A stretch of 64,000 bases of DNA from Heterobilharzia americana (GCA_944470555.2 OX104134.1:73898678-73962677); one strand, 5' to 3'. Counted from the first letter of the stretch, positions 1-12,277 are shown. Numbers and translations are program-made. Notes: generated by a model from the letters alone, not told the origin.

Positions 1-1031
1 TTTCTAAAAAAAGAAATCAATTATCATATACTCACGTTGTATATTTTTGGATAAACTGTCTTACAGCTATCACATTCAGTACATCGTTAGTAGTTTGCTG
101 TTGCTCCAAGACTGATGCAAAGATTTTGAGGACGAGGAACACCATGGTTACAAATACTTATGTTTGTTTTTGACAATTCGATTTAGCGGTCTTCTCTCCA
201 GTTGATGTTGCGAAGCAGGTGTGAATCAGTGCATTTCTGTCTTTGTTTGACCTTACTTATACTTCAACCGTAGTCTTATTTTTAATGTTAAGAATGGTTC
301 TGTGCATAATACGCCGTAAGTTCTTTCAAGGGAAGCTTACCAACAAGAGGTGGACGTATAAGCTCACATTGTAGTGCTGCGGTTGAGTCTAAGACTGCAA
401 CAGTATAGTAAGATGGCATGAATGGAAATCAAATGATAATAAAATAAAAGTTAATACGACTTACAGTTTTAAAGATGTTAAAAAGTAAATGCATCCACAC
501 CTCCATGACTGATTTTCGACCATGTTGCCGAGTCTTCAACCACTGGTACCTAACATATTGACATCCATACTTCTGCACTTTAAACTGGCTGTCGACTGAG
601 ACACATGTACACAAACATTGCATCAAAAGCAAATTCGGTCAAATATACATCATAAGTAATCGCAAACCGTTCACCTCCAGTGATTATTCTTCCAGAGTAA
701 GATTTCATTCCTACTGGTTAACAGCACTCAAAGACAACAGAGGTCTCTTGGCCAAAACTTACGATAAGTGAAAACCTGACAAGCAAATATGATCGGATAG
801 AACTAGATACTGAAACTTGAGTCTTGATTTCATCATTAACAAGTAAGATCACATAGGTTTTGCAACTGACTATTTATGATTTGATCTTACCTTTAAAATT
901 GTTTGCCCCTTTGAGTGAACCCACTGGTATTTTGATCTCCATAAACGTTTTTTTTGAGAAAATGGTCGAACTTTACGCTTTTCTTATTATCGTCAGGCAT
1001 TTAACGCGTGTTGTAACCAGCTGATCTTACG
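1..1031. other. Upstream of ISCU, no gene seen
   Basis: AT-rich sequence with only short chance open frames on both strands. It should hold the ISCU promoter and 5' UTR, but I see no clear TATA box, initiator or trans-splice acceptor that I would commit to. Confidence 0.5.
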
Positions 1032-1229
1032 ATGATTCCTCGCCTTGGCATTTGTAGAACGGGTATTGAAAGATGTATTAAACCATGTGCTTCTGGGTAT
1101 CATAAAAATGTCATAGACCATTATGAAAACCCTCGTAACGTGGGTTCACTTGACAAGAAAGATAAATCTGTTGGTACTGGTCTTGTTGGTGCACCGGCTT
1201 GTGGAGATGTTATGAAACTTCAAATAAAG
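1032..1229 (+). CDS. ISCU: ISCU exon 1
   Basis: Codes residues 1-66: the presequence, the conserved [11 protein letters not shown] and the first ligand cysteine (C57 in GAPACGD). The start is the first ATG in an open frame that begins the recognisable protein. The exon ends in phase 0 at a GTGAGG donor. Confidence 0.95.
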
Positions 1230-4200
1230 GTGAGGTGTGTTCAAAAATGAGCACTTTCCTGCTGATTTGACTGTGGTTCTGTTATTGGTAACTGATTTAT
1301 ATCGTAGCAGTTCGTTTTATTCATTCCATAACATCTTTTTGCTAGTGAATCCGGATAACGTAACTAAGGAGCTGTCTAACTAAATTGATCAAACTACCAT
1401 GCACTTTTGTCTAATGTTCGTATCAGTTCAATGCCAAATAGACATTAAGTACAATCACAGACAGCACAAAAACAAATCAGATAAAGTTATCACCTACGTG
1501 CAACATATTGAGAATCCAATAAAAGTAAAGTACACAACAACATGTCATTGATATTAGTGGATTAGTAAGGCGGTAGAAAACAAGTTAAAAGAGGAAAAAC
1601 TGTGCAGAACCGAAATATTTCTAAGTTGATTAATTGCCGCATTCACTGGTGTGTGTGTGTGTGTATATATATGTGTATGCTTTCAGCAGGAAACTTGCTG
1701 AAGTTGTGCAGGATTTATATTGCAATATCCGTAAGAAGATGGTATTTCAGTGTTATTACAAAATGTAATATGACAGTAATGCCGCTTCCTGAACACATTG
1801 AATACTATGTTCTTATGCGCACACTTTTCCTACTGAGTCCCATTCAATATTTATACAGAACTTTTGATACGTCTCATTTATTACACTTAACTCCTATGCT
1901 TTTCTTTGTCATTGTCTACCTTCTGATTAATTTTACTGTTTTTCACTTGCTGCAATTACTGTTTAGAAACATGAGGACATGAATTGGTGTTATATTTTAG
2001 GATGTCTTCATCTTAGTTCGTTGCTGTGAAACGAAGCCATTGCTTTATTGTTGTGACCAAACATCTTACTTATGTGCCTATAGAATATCAAGCTGTTGTA
2101 GCTTTGGTTCTGTACTACATTTTTAAGCTGAAAATAAAACATATTTTCGATCGTTTCGAACATACCCAAGGCTATAATACAGAGAAAGTGGCTCGTTGGC
2201 TTGGCCAGTCGATTTCTAATCAGAAGGTCCGAGTTTGATCCCTATCCCATGAGGGTTTTGGAATCTAGGTTGCAACACTAACAGCCACAAAACAAATTTC
2301 GTTCATAGCCTATTGTACGAACCAGGTTGTTGAGTTGCATTGTATTGCAAGAAGTTGAAAGCCATGTAACGAGGAAAAGCATCAGATCACGATAGTCTGA
2401 CACCAGAGTTACTCAAAGGAAGTGACCCAGGCTTTTTGATTGAAGTAACTGAAATATTAGCTCCCTTATCGAAGTCAGATTTCACCTCTAACCAGTCTCA
2501 ACCATTGATTGTCTTGGCTTTCAAGAAATTAAAAAATTGCCTTGTGATAACCACGATGGAATCAATTTGATGAGTATAGTGTCCAGGATTTCAGGTTCTC
2601 TAATTCTTTTATCACCCTACTAGAGCTCGCGAACAAAACCACATAGACCTTAGATCTTTTCGTGATTGTATCAACCACGTCTTTATTCTTGACAAGATCT
2701 TGAGACAGACATACTTATCAGCACTGAACACAGTTGTATTTCCTGACTTGAAGAGATGGCATTCGACCATATCAGTCGAAAAGCCTTTAACCGAAAGAAA
2801 TGCCATATTGGTATATTACCCTACTATAGGCTTTATACTAAGACACCTATGGTCATGTTACGCCACAGTTAGAATATCAGGTCAGTTGGTTACATCGATT
2901 GATGTCCGTCAGGGATGTCCACTCCTTCCATTTTTTACTTAACTTATGCAGGTCTGTTTTCTCTCGTATTACATGTAATGATCGATACTCGGGAGGTTTC
3001 TCAGTCAGCTTAAAACAAACAGTTAATATTATCCTGTTAGGTGCAGACATTGAAGAAATGTAGTCTTTTGATTTTTTTCGTATACGTTTCCCACCTGTGC
3101 AATGTAAAATGATACTTCTGAAATAGTCTGTATCGACTATTTATTTAACGGTTGAAAGTAAAGTACTGAAATGCGTTGATCCCTTCACGTACTTGGAGAG
3201 TTACATCAACCCAAATAGATTAGCTGTTGACGAAATTTCAGATCGAATAAAAAAACCCGCTTGGCATTTGCCAACTTAAGCCACCTGTGGTGTTGAGATA
3301 TGTCACTAAATATCAAGGTATGAAATGCAGCAATCCGCTTTGTCCTATTGTATGACTGAGATGTAGTCGTTAGGGTTAAAAGGTATAAATAGGTTGCAGG
3401 TTTTGACCACACCTGACTTCCTGACATTGTTCTTGTTTTAGGATCACTATGTGTAGTGTTGAGCTTGGACGGGGATTACTAGACAAGGAAGGTTAATCAG
3501 TTGAAGTTATGAACCTTCAACCATTAAGATGGCGTAGAAATGTGTTGTGCATGCAAAGCTTCCACCTGCCTTGACTTGCAGTTGCAGTATGGAGTTACTT
3601 TGTTCCCTATGGACTTTCCGTCTACGCGCTGCTATGGAGTGTAACCATCTGAACTTTACTGTTTGAGTGGGTATTTGGGAATGCTTGGAATAGATTTCTA
3701 ACCTCCCAAACGAGAACCGTTGCTTCATGACTTATATACGTTGATACCTCGTCGGAAAATAATGGGTGAAGTGATTGAGTGCATTGACCACTTCATTCAT
3801 CTCAGAATTTGCATCATCCCCGATGACTCAGTGGTCGTTGGAGTGTCAACACAAAGAGAAAAAATTCGACTAACTTTTTCCAACTCCCTCCGCTGGTGAG
3901 ATCAGTTAGATGTCCTAATACTGATTGTCTTTTGAATGTGCTACACAAGAGTCCACTCTGTTGTACCATATATTTGTAAAATATATTTATAAAGGATAAA
4001 TAAGAGGACGTATTGTATGTTTAGAAATTGTTTCTTTCGTAACGTTACCTCGTGGAAATAATACGTGAGCAATAAGATGTGACGAAGTCTTAGGTAAAAG
4101 ATGATAGCCAATTAATAAAGTTGTAATCCCTCAGCTGAGGTAGTCAAGACATGTGCATGCATAGACACTGTCTGCCCGGTGTGTAATGTTTGTTTAAGTA

Positions 4201-7200
4201 GATTAATATAGGAAAAACGTTGCGTAACAAAACCGAGACACACCAGTCCACGAGATTTTTGACAGTTGCTGCGTGCCGTGTAGAAAAATTTAGACTTTCG
4301 GTTGCGATTGACGTGACAACTGAAATCGGCTGTTGGAGGCTCCAGGTGATATTGTTTACAATCGATATCTACGATGCGAATGCACCCGACCGATAGCTGC
4401 TACCTTGACGTGGTGGTCGGGCTTGCATATCACAATGACCCAACGAGCTATGCTGGTGGAACGCTTGTTCCCTCGAGGTCCTACCATACCAGAAAGGTCT
4501 GTTGGGTAGTGGTTAGACGAAAAGCAGTTACCGTTATAGTGTAAATTGCTACACTATGATGGGGGTCTGAGGGCGAAGTCGTACTGCTGCTAGCTGGATG
4601 GGGTGTGACAGCAGTAAGGTGTTTCCCTTGGATGACCAGCAGTGCCAAGCTGATGCTGCCTTCTCAGTGGAAGGGGGGGTTAGAAAAGGTCGGCCCCAAA
4701 AATAACACACTCCACCACGCCCCACGGTCTGCCGGGCCGGCGGTGTTGGTTCACTTGTCGTTTCCTTTCGCTCATCCGGCCCCAAAAATACAAAAATTCA
4801 AAATAATCATACTCAAAAGGCTGGGTGTGACAGGCCTCAAGCAGATGTCCGATGGGCTCTGCGGTCACACAAATCTCTTTCAGGTACCTTAAGAAGAAAT
4901 AGCCTTCCACGGTGTGGGCAGCCGGGAAGTGTCAACCGCCCTCACAACTCTGTCAGCACCCAAGTTTCTTCTGACTGCTATCCTCCTCCTCCATCATTAC
5001 CTTCTAATCTTCCTTCACGTCTCTTAATTAATGATGCTGCATCATCTTCAATTTCTCCTACCTCTGCAGCCTTCGACAACGATCTGAGTCCACAGAACAG
5101 CGTCCCTGGTCTCCTTAAACCACGCTCCAAATTACATATTGGAGCCTTCAATGTCCGCACCCTCCGTCAAATTGGCCAACAGGCTTCGTTGGCAAAGACT
5201 CTAGCAACTCGAGGCATGGATGTGTGCTGTGTTTGTGAGACACGCATACAGGACCCAAGTGTGGTTATTCACCTGACCTCTCCTGACCAATCTGGTGAAT
5301 CTGCAAAATTCACCCTTCGAGTTTCTGGAGATTCGATAGCTAGCTCTCGTGGTCTTGCAGGTGTAGGTATAGCATTAAGCACCAGGGCAGAAAACTCACT
5401 ACTAGACTGGATCCCAGTTGATAGTCGCCTCTGCGCTATGAGGCTGAACGGCACAGTGAGAACTAAAAGGAATAGTGAGACTCGCCGTTGTCTCTTTGTA
5501 ATCTCTGCTTACGCACCCACTGACTGTAGTTCGGATGAAGTGAAGGACGAGTTCTACCATAAACTGTCTAACCTCCTCTCGAAAGCCAAACGTTCGGACG
5601 TAGTGGTTGTTGCAGGTGACCTCAACGCACAGGTGGGTAGACTGAGTGAGGCAGAAAGGCACTTAGGTGGCACTTTCGGAATCCCAGCTGAACGTACAGA
5701 TAACGGTGATCGCCTATTACAACTATGCTCAGATAACCGCCTATTTTTAGCCAGCACAAATTTCAGACATAAAGAAAGGCACTGTCTGACCTGGCGTCCA
5801 CCGAGCTCGACTCAGCGATGGACACAGATAGACCACATTGCTATTAGTCATCGCTGGAGAGGATCGGTGGAAGACTGCCGCTCCTTCTGGAGTACGTGTT
5901 TGGACAGCGATCATGCGTTGGTCCGAGCACGTATATGCCTGCGTCTCAATGGACGTAGAAAAAATTTGGCAACAAAACCACTACGAGTTCTGCTGGACAA
6001 CGAAAACACCAAAGCCGTGTTCAGTGAGAAGTTGGCTAGGCAGTTATCGGAACAAAAGACTGTCACTCATCCAGAAGAAGCTTGGTGCCATCTTCAGTCT
6101 ACTGTAAAAGCAGCACTGGAGACTGTAGCCGACTCCAAGATAATGGCTAAAAAGAGCCAGTGGATATCAGCAGCTTCTTCCAAACTAATGGATGCACGTG
6201 AATGCATCCCTGCAGGCTCTGAGTACAATGAAGAGCGAGCGCAACTTAAAAATAAACTGACGAAAAGTCTGCGCAACGATCGTGAACAGTGGTGGGCAGC
6301 AAAGGCTAAAGAGATGGAAAAGGCAGCGGCGATCGGTAACAGTAGACAGTTATTTAGACTTATTAAGGAGACTGGGGGGAAATGGTCAACAACAGTTAGT
6401 GAGGTTATAGCGGAGAAGGACGGATCGGCGATTCACTCGCAGGGAAGGCGACTGGGACGATGGGCAGAACACTTTGAGGAACAGTTTAACTGGCCTCCAG
6501 CCACCATTGCGCTGCCCGCTATCCAGTCGGACCCTGAATGGGACATAGAGACAGGTCCCCCAACACTAGAAGAAGTTGAGAAAGCGGTAGGTAGCCTGAA
6601 ACGGGGAAGGGCAGCAGGACCAGACGGACTACCTGCTGAGGTATACAAGAATGGTGGTAGAGTTCTCTTAGTCAGGCTAACGGAAGTGTTAGCCAGTATA
6701 TGGGAATCAAATACGATCCCCTCCGACTGGTCTAAGTCACTCATCATCCCAGTCTTCAAGAAAGGCGAGAAGTCCTCTTGTGATAACCACAGAGGAATCA
6801 GCCTGACAAACATAGTGTCTAAGATCCTAAGTTCTATAATTCTCCGACGCCTGAGTGGAGCTCGGGAACAGCAAGCCCGAGAAAACCAGGCAGGCTTTAG
6901 ACCTGGCCGTGGATGTATCGACCAAATATTCACACTGCGCCAGGTCCTGGAACATAGGCATGCTTACAGACGCCCGACAATAGCTGTATTTCTCGACCTG
7001 AAGGCGGCATTTGACTCCGTTGATCGAGAAGTCTTATGGCAGTGTCTGTCACTGAAAGGCGTGCCTAGTAAGTACATCACCTTATTGAAAGCTCTCTACT
7101 CGAACACTTGTGGGCATGTTAGAGCCTATGGTGAGTTGTCCAGGGAGCTATACTCATCAAGTGGTGTCCGTCAAGGATGCCCACTATCCCCATTCTTATT

Positions 7201-10200
7201 TAATTTTATCATAGATATTCTTATGGAGGTTTCCCTCTCGTCACCTAATTACAAAGACGTTGACCGGATCACAGGTGAATTTTCCTTAGATCTAGAATAT
7301 GCAGATGACATAGTCCTGTTAGGTGAAGACGCTGACAAGATGCAGAGTCTTCTGAACACTTTGAGTGGGAATTTGAGAATGTTTGGGATGCGATTTTCAC
7401 CACCCAAATGCAAATTTTTGCTCCAGGACTGGTCTTCAGCGGTACCGCGGTTAACAATAGAGAGTGAAGTGGTTGAGTGTGTTGACCACTTCACTTACCT
7501 GGGAAGTAGGATCAACCCGGTGGGTTAGTTGCCGATGAGATTTCTGCACGGATACAAAAGGCTCGATTGGCTTTTGCCAATTTGCGCCACCTATGGCGCC
7601 GCCGTGATATTCGTTTGTCTATTAAGGGTCGCGTGTACTGCACAGCAGTCCGCTCTGTTCTACTGTATGGCTGTGAAACATGGCCATTGAAAGTGGAAGA
7701 CATGAGAAGGTTACAGGTATTTGACCACCGTTGCCTTCGTAGTATAGGACGTATTCCGTGGTGTCACCATGTGAGTAATGCAGAAGTTAGGTGTAGAGTT
7801 TTAGGGAGAAGAGGTAAGTCAGTCGACGAGGTTGTGAACCTTCATCGACTGAGATGGTTGGGACACGTACTACGTATGCCTAGTCACCGATTGCCTCGTC
7901 ACACAATGTTGGCTGAGGTGGGTTCAGGCTGGAAAAAGGCCCGAGGTGGCCAGACTAAAACATGGCACCAATGTATGAAGTCTCTGACTGTTGGTTTAAG
8001 CCATGTAGGACGATGCAGACTAGGTGGTTGGGGTCCACGGGACAAGAGGAACCAGTGGTTGGAGACCCTAGGTGATATGGCTCAGAACCGAAGTCAGTGG
8101 CGCAGATGTATACACACATTATCCTCATCTTAACAACGCTATACCGAATCTCACTATTTTGTCACTCCTCTTTCCTTTCTTCTCGTACTTTATATTTCTT
8201 TTGACTGCATTCACTTATCTTCATCCTTCACCTCACTACCTTTTACTTGATGTGCTGATATGAGGTGTGGCAACTCGGACCGTTACGCAGTAATGCCTGG
8301 TCCTATGTTGATAATGATGATGATGATGCGAATGCATACACACCTTATCTTCAACATTGTGTCTAATTTGGTGTCACATGTTCTATCCAGCTGTTTTTTG
8401 CATATTGCTGTGAAGTTTCGGAGCCTGAGATGACGCGATTGTGCCATATTTTTCGTTGACTTATCATCTATCCCATCTTCATCGCAATCGTTATAATGTC
8501 ACATTTCTTTGTTTTCTGTACTTCTCATTCACCGCTTCCTATGTCTTTCTGAGACTTTTAATTGCATTGTTTCTCTTTCGCTCATTTTGTCACCTTATGT
8601 CTTCATATGCTGATGTCATGTGTGGAGGCTTTGACCTTTACTCAGTAACATTAGACTCCAGTATGATATTTATTGTCTGGTTGACTGCATTGCAAGAATG
8701 GTATGAAGTCATATCATTTGGAAAATATTAAGGGTAAGTGGTTGTTGTTAGGGGACTAAATCTCATTCTCCACTAACTTATTCTTATGAGCATGGCACAG
8801 AAATATACTGACATCCTTTATTGTGTATTGGTTCGTGCTTTTAATTAAGTCAACTGTAGTTGTTAGGTTATCAAGCAAGTAATGTAGCTAGGAAGTTCCT
8901 TTGCAAGTTATTTTTCAAAACTGAGCTTATAGATCCAGCTATTGATATGATCGTAACCCTGGATATGGCTGGTTCGTAACTCGCATTTTCGTTAGACCTT
9001 CAGTCATCACCCCACATCGTAAATGCCAGTCTTCTAAACCAAAAGTGTAAATATCACTGGTCTCAGTGGCCGTAGGTTACATTATTCTAATTAAGAAGGC
9101 TATACATAGCTGCTTGTATTAGATAAGTATTAAAATCCAAACTGATATGTCGACTAACTCTGTTTCAGCACTATTTTTCGATCTGTTTTTTTACGTGAAA
9201 TATCACTCCTTTTATATTCAGGTAGATGAAAATGGAAAAATAATCGATGCAAAGTTCAAAACGTTTGGTTGTGGATCAGCTATCGCATCTAGCTCACTGG
9301 CAACTGAATGGGTGAAAGGTAAAACAATTGAAGAAGCTGAGAAGATAAAAAACAGTGATATAGCGAAAGAGTTGAAACTCCCACCTGTCAAGTTACATTG
9401 TTCGAGTAAGTCTACGTTAATCACAGTCTATAATCCGTAGCAGTTGTCGTATGTTTTTTTAAACGGCTGTCACACAAACTGTCAATATAATATGGGATGT
9501 AAGATTTTGATGCAAACATATCAAGAGTCTGTTTGGATTCGTATCTTTCTACTGTTTTAAAACGCGGCATCAGGAACCAAATGCACTGCTATACTAGGTT
9601 CTACATTGTCCCAGTCAATTATACTTCATCAACCAACCACGGCTATGTGTACAACTGTCTCTATGGTAGTCTACAAATCCTCAGAACAATATATTCTCCT
9701 AGAGAGGTTGTTAATGTGGCGAACACTTACGTGCTGCAATAGCTCGGCGAATAGGCATTATATTTCACAGCTGTTTTCCAGAAAATAACTATTGGGGGAA
9801 CTCCACTCGTTGGTGATATTTATTGCTAGGACCCCTTTTTTGTTACCTTGGAATTCTCCATAACAATGCAGAGCAAATTTACAGAGCTTATATGAATCAG
9901 TGTTGCACGAGAGTGATACATTTACTGAATTTGTGCATTGTAATTTGTCAACTCATAGAACTAATCTTCAGTAGTCAGTTATACTTCTTATTTTTGCATA
10001 TCTATTCAGTTTCTTATTGACACATTGTATTTCCTAGTGTAGTTAAAAGTTTGGACTAATGTGAAGTAAGCTTTCATTGGAATTCGTCAGTAAGTAGCGC
10101 AGATATAGTCAATAATGTACCCTCAAAAATTATCGTTCTTTTTATTCGACGTGGTTATCATAATCTTATGAAAAGTTGTGCTCAGATTAAAAAAAATATG

Positions 10201-11533
10201 AGGGTGACAATTTTTACAAAGAATTACACTGTTATTCTTATTGGCGTGCGCTGTATATTCAATGATCCAGATTTAAAGCTGTTGTCTTTATTCCACTTTG
10301 ATTCTTGTCTTCAGGTCCAACTAAACTTCTAGTATTTTGACGTCATGATGAATCAGACAATCTTGAGATACAAAATTATAAGGCTGACAAAGACAGTTGA
10401 ATGTTTGAGTTCACTAAAATAATTAGTATTTTCACTAGAGGCAGTTGACTGTATTTAAGATGATGAGTGGGCTTTAGAATATACATTGACCGGTAGCGTG
10501 AGAGAAACCAATTCCATATTGTTCACCCCTGAGTGCTTTCGGATTCTATCGATCACTTTTGCGATGTAGTCATCAAGCTGGGAGGGTCAGCATCATGGTG
10601 CACACTGATAGGTGTTAGTTGGTTGGGTGGAGTCGGCAGAAAACCTTGGACCTGGGTTTCGTGCTTTTTGACACTCGTGAGCAAGGCGTATCTGGAACCT
10701 CAGCGGAACTGATGTCCGCTTGAGATTCGAACACGCGTCACCCAGTTTTGTAGTCAGTGACGTTACAACTGAGCTATTCGGGCCGCTTTGAAATATACAT
10801 ATACTATGTAATATCGGAGATTAATTGAACGATTACTCACTGATACTGTTCACTGACTTTGTGAAAAGCTATTGAGAACAAAGATTTCTGAAACACATGT
10901 GTTTACCGTATTAACTTGGATCAGTAGCCTTTTGAATGAAGCCTAATATCGTATGAGTCTAAGGTTATCTTTGAAGACCATCTGTCTTGGGTACCAAAAG
11001 TATTGTTTTGCTGTAATTTAGTCAGCTGATATTTTTATCATCAGGTAATATAACCATCGCATCAAAAATTTATTGAGGCATCTAATTGTAATTATCTATT
11101 AGCTTCGTTTTTATTTGCACCGATGATACATTACAGTGTTTCTAAAATAGCTAAAATGTAGTACCATTCAGTTGGGTCATGTATATGTTCAGTTTTATTT
11201 AATGCATTAATTTCTGCATGGGAACACTATCTAACTTCTATCCGAAATGCTCCTGTTTAGCGTCCAAGAAAAGTTTACTCTCAATTAGCGAAACACTAAA
11301 TTTTTGATAAACATTACACTGTCGGTGTCATCCCTTATTGAAGGACACATGCAAGTTACTCGCAAAGTGCATTACTGAACAAGTAAAATGTTTGTCTTGC
11401 TCTGTCACTAAGAGATGCCGCTGCAATCTCGCACATATAATAATGCAACTCAACAGAAACGTGTTGTTTCATGTAATAAGCTTGCTGACCACAAATATTG
11501 TATGACAGAAATACTTGTGAAAAATCTAGTGTA

Positions 11534-11609
<76 letters not shown>

Positions 11610-11697
11610 TGTCTTTCTGCTTCTATATTGATGTCTAGTGCTTGCTGAGGATGCTATCAAAGCTGCGATCAAAGATTATCAGAAAAAGTCAGAGTGA
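1032..11697 (+). CDS. ISCU: Iron-sulfur cluster assembly scaffold ISCU, 3 exons
   Basis: Joining 1032-1229, 9222-9405 and 11639-11697 gives an uninterrupted 146-residue protein. The family scaffold builds [2Fe-2S] clusters on three cysteines in the mitochondrial matrix, with NFS1, frataxin and the HSPA9/HSC20 chaperones. Seen here: an Arg/Cys-containing N-terminal stretch of about 22 residues fitting a mitochondrial presequence; [11 protein letters not shown] (30-40); the three ligand cysteines C57 (GAPACGD), C83 (FGCGSA) and C126 (KLHCS); D59; and the chaperone-binding LPPVK (119-123). Length and residues match animal ISCU. Splice sites are GTGAGG, AG, GTAAGT, AG, with phases 0 and 1. Intron 1 (8 kb) holds two sense-strand LINE copies; intron 2 (2.2 kb) holds a SINE and a TA tract. 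Nothing suggests loss of function. Confidence 0.96.
2183..2253 (+). mobile_element. tRNA-like SINE head
   Basis: Within ISCU intron 1. A-box-like TGGCTCGTTGGC is followed about 45 bases later by a B-box-like GAGTTTGATCCC, the spacing of a tRNA-type RNA polymerase III promoter. It does not fold convincingly as a functional tRNA, so I read it as a SINE. The end of the element is not clear. Confidence 0.45.
2345..3960 (+). mobile_element. Decayed RTE/SR2-type LINE copy (RT part)
   Basis: Old sense-strand copy in ISCU intron 1, aligned by eye to the better-preserved element at 4385-8324. Recognisable pieces in order are the RT start around 2360-2600, [10 protein letters not shown] at about 2905-2935, and the 3' RT region around 3170-3300. 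Around 3500-3560 there is a later C-terminal piece. A second copy of the DHFxYL region lies near 3780-3860, so the relic is rearranged or composite. There are many stops and frameshifts, and no endonuclease domain. Confidence 0.7.
4373..4384 (+). repeat. Target-site duplication, 5' copy
   Basis: GATGCGAATGCA here is repeated exactly at 8325-8336. The pair brackets the RTE element, so both ends of the insertion are preserved. Confidence 0.8.
4385..8324 (+). mobile_element. Nearly full-length RTE (SR2-like) non-LTR retrotransposon
   Basis: About 3.94 kb in ISCU intron 1, sense to the gene and flanked by a 12-bp target-site duplication. The order is 5' UTR (CTTGACGTGGTGG region), a long frame with an AP-type endonuclease followed by reverse transcriptase, a short 3' UTR, and a (TGATGA)n tail. 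One long ORF, short UTRs and a TGA-repeat tail instead of poly(A) are RTE-clade traits; SR2 of S. mansoni is the known relative. The frame is broken by one shift near 7525. Most other LINE relics in this window are older copies of the same family. Confidence 0.9.
4706..8133 (+). CDS. RTE endonuclease-reverse transcriptase, one frameshift
   Basis: Frame A is open from 4706 to the TAG at 7526-7528; the protein continues in another frame to the TAA at 8131-8133, consistent with one lost base near 7520. The AP endonuclease starts at GAFNVRTL (5141) with [18 protein letters not shown] and SDHALVRA. The RT has [39 protein letters not shown] and the catalytic YADD (7298-7309). The C-terminal part has [21 protein letters not shown] and NRSQWRRC. 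There is no in-frame ATG before the endonuclease; the first is near 5216, inside the domain. The ~145 codons from 4706 to GAFNVRTL are open and Ser/Pro-rich, so the real start is unclear. The protein nicks target DNA and primes cDNA synthesis there. This copy looks inactive as written. Confidence 0.88.
8325..8336 (+). repeat. Target-site duplication, 3' copy
   Basis: Second exact copy of GATGCGAATGCA, directly after the TGATGATG-type tail of the LINE. Because the tail itself is (TGA)n, the first bases of the duplication could partly belong to the tail. Confidence 0.8.
8380..8700 (+). mobile_element. Relic of another RTE 3' UTR
   Basis: Resembles the 3' UTR of the element just upstream: T/C-rich run, then a GCTGATGTCATGTGTGGAGG stretch and a CAGTAACATT stretch corresponding to bases near 8250-8300. 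The younger element therefore seems to have inserted into or beside an older relative's tail. By-eye alignment only. Confidence 0.4.
9222..9405 (+). CDS. ISCU: ISCU exon 2
   Basis: Codes residues 67-127, including [14 protein letters not shown] with C83, the LPPVK chaperone-recognition site and C126 in KLHCS. The acceptor follows a pyrimidine-rich run ending TTCAG. The donor is GTAAGT and leaves one base (A) of the next Met codon. Confidence 0.95.
10490..10800 (-). mobile_element. tRNA-derived SINE with hammerhead, in ISCU intron 2
   Basis: On the minus strand the head (about 10798-10725) has an A box ATAGCTCAGTTG and a B box GTTCGAATCTC with tRNA-like spacing. Downstream on that strand lies a hammerhead-type motif (10644-10686), then a tail to about 10490. 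A tRNA-like promoter followed by a hammerhead is the layout described for the SM-alpha family of schistosomes. Sequence near 63.4-63.8 kb is a second, more damaged relative. Confidence 0.75.
10644..10686 (-). ncRNA. Hammerhead ribozyme, core mutated
   Basis: Minus strand reads stem I CCTTG, core CTCACGA, stem II GTGT/GCAC with loop CAAAAA, GAAA, a tiny stem III CC/GG, cleavage triplet GTC, then CAAGG closing stem I perfectly. All stems and the GAAA are present. The core should be CUGANGA, but the G is C here (plus-strand position 10679). That G is catalytically essential in known hammerheads, so this copy is probably inactive. Confidence 0.7.
11538..11605. repeat. (TA)n microsatellite
   Basis: About 68 bases of uninterrupted TA dinucleotides in ISCU intron 2, ending about 33 bases before exon 3. 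Confidence 0.97.
11639..11697 (+). CDS. ISCU: ISCU exon 3 (C-terminus)
   Basis: A 59-base terminal exon, too short to stand out as an open frame. It completes the split Met codon and reads [18 protein letters not shown] then TGA. This matches the C-terminal helix of the family. The acceptor is GATGTCTAG, about 33 bases after the end of a long TA tract. Confidence 0.93.
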
Positions 11698-11840
11698 TTT
11701 CAACTTGAAGATGGAAATTACTTTCAATCATTCGGCATCATCATACCTCATCATATTTAGATATACTTATTTCTGCACCACTTTGGATGTATTCCTATAC
11801 AGTTTATAATTTGATTAATGCAAAAACATACTGATGATAA

Positions 11841-11846
11841 AATACA
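11841..11846 (+). terminator. Possible ISCU polyadenylation signal (AATACA)
   Basis: A variant hexamer 144 bases after the stop codon, followed by a T-rich stretch. There is no canonical AATAAA closer to the stop. Position and context fit a poly(A) signal, but transcript evidence is absent. Confidence 0.3.
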
Positions 11847-12245
11847 TTTTATTTTTACATATTTGTTGTTTATGGTTGTACGGTAGATTGTTTGTAGTTG
11901 TGCTTGCTTTATTTTTCGCCTAATATTACTCTACCTTGTGAAACTTCAAAGCAATATCGTATTAATTACTTGAAAAGTATTGGTGGAAGTTCTGATAAGC
12001 TTGTGATTTGTTGAAGACTCGGACGCTTATTGTTTAGTACCATACACAGGTTTTATCTCTAAAGTACCTGAGCAATGACTACTGACCTCTCCTTCGGGAC
12101 ATTATTTACACGTTTCACTCCTTTGGATGCTACTAAGAATTATGACAACTTGAAGTAATGCACTTGTATCCTATATTATTTGTATGGCTCGGTTGCTGAT
12201 TTCACATTTGCTTTAGATTATTATTATTCGAACAAAAACTTGGTG

Positions 12246-12246
<1 letters not shown>

Positions 12247-12276
<30 letters not shown>
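12247..12276. repeat. (TA)n microsatellite
   Basis: About 30 bases of TA repeat at the 3' edge of a minus-strand LINE relic. It may have grown from that element's tail. Confidence 0.9.

Positions 12277-12277
<1 letters not shown>

Noticed and set aside
6433..6933. 166-codon antisense ORF
   Set aside because: Shadow on the opposite strand of the RTE reverse-transcriptase frame.
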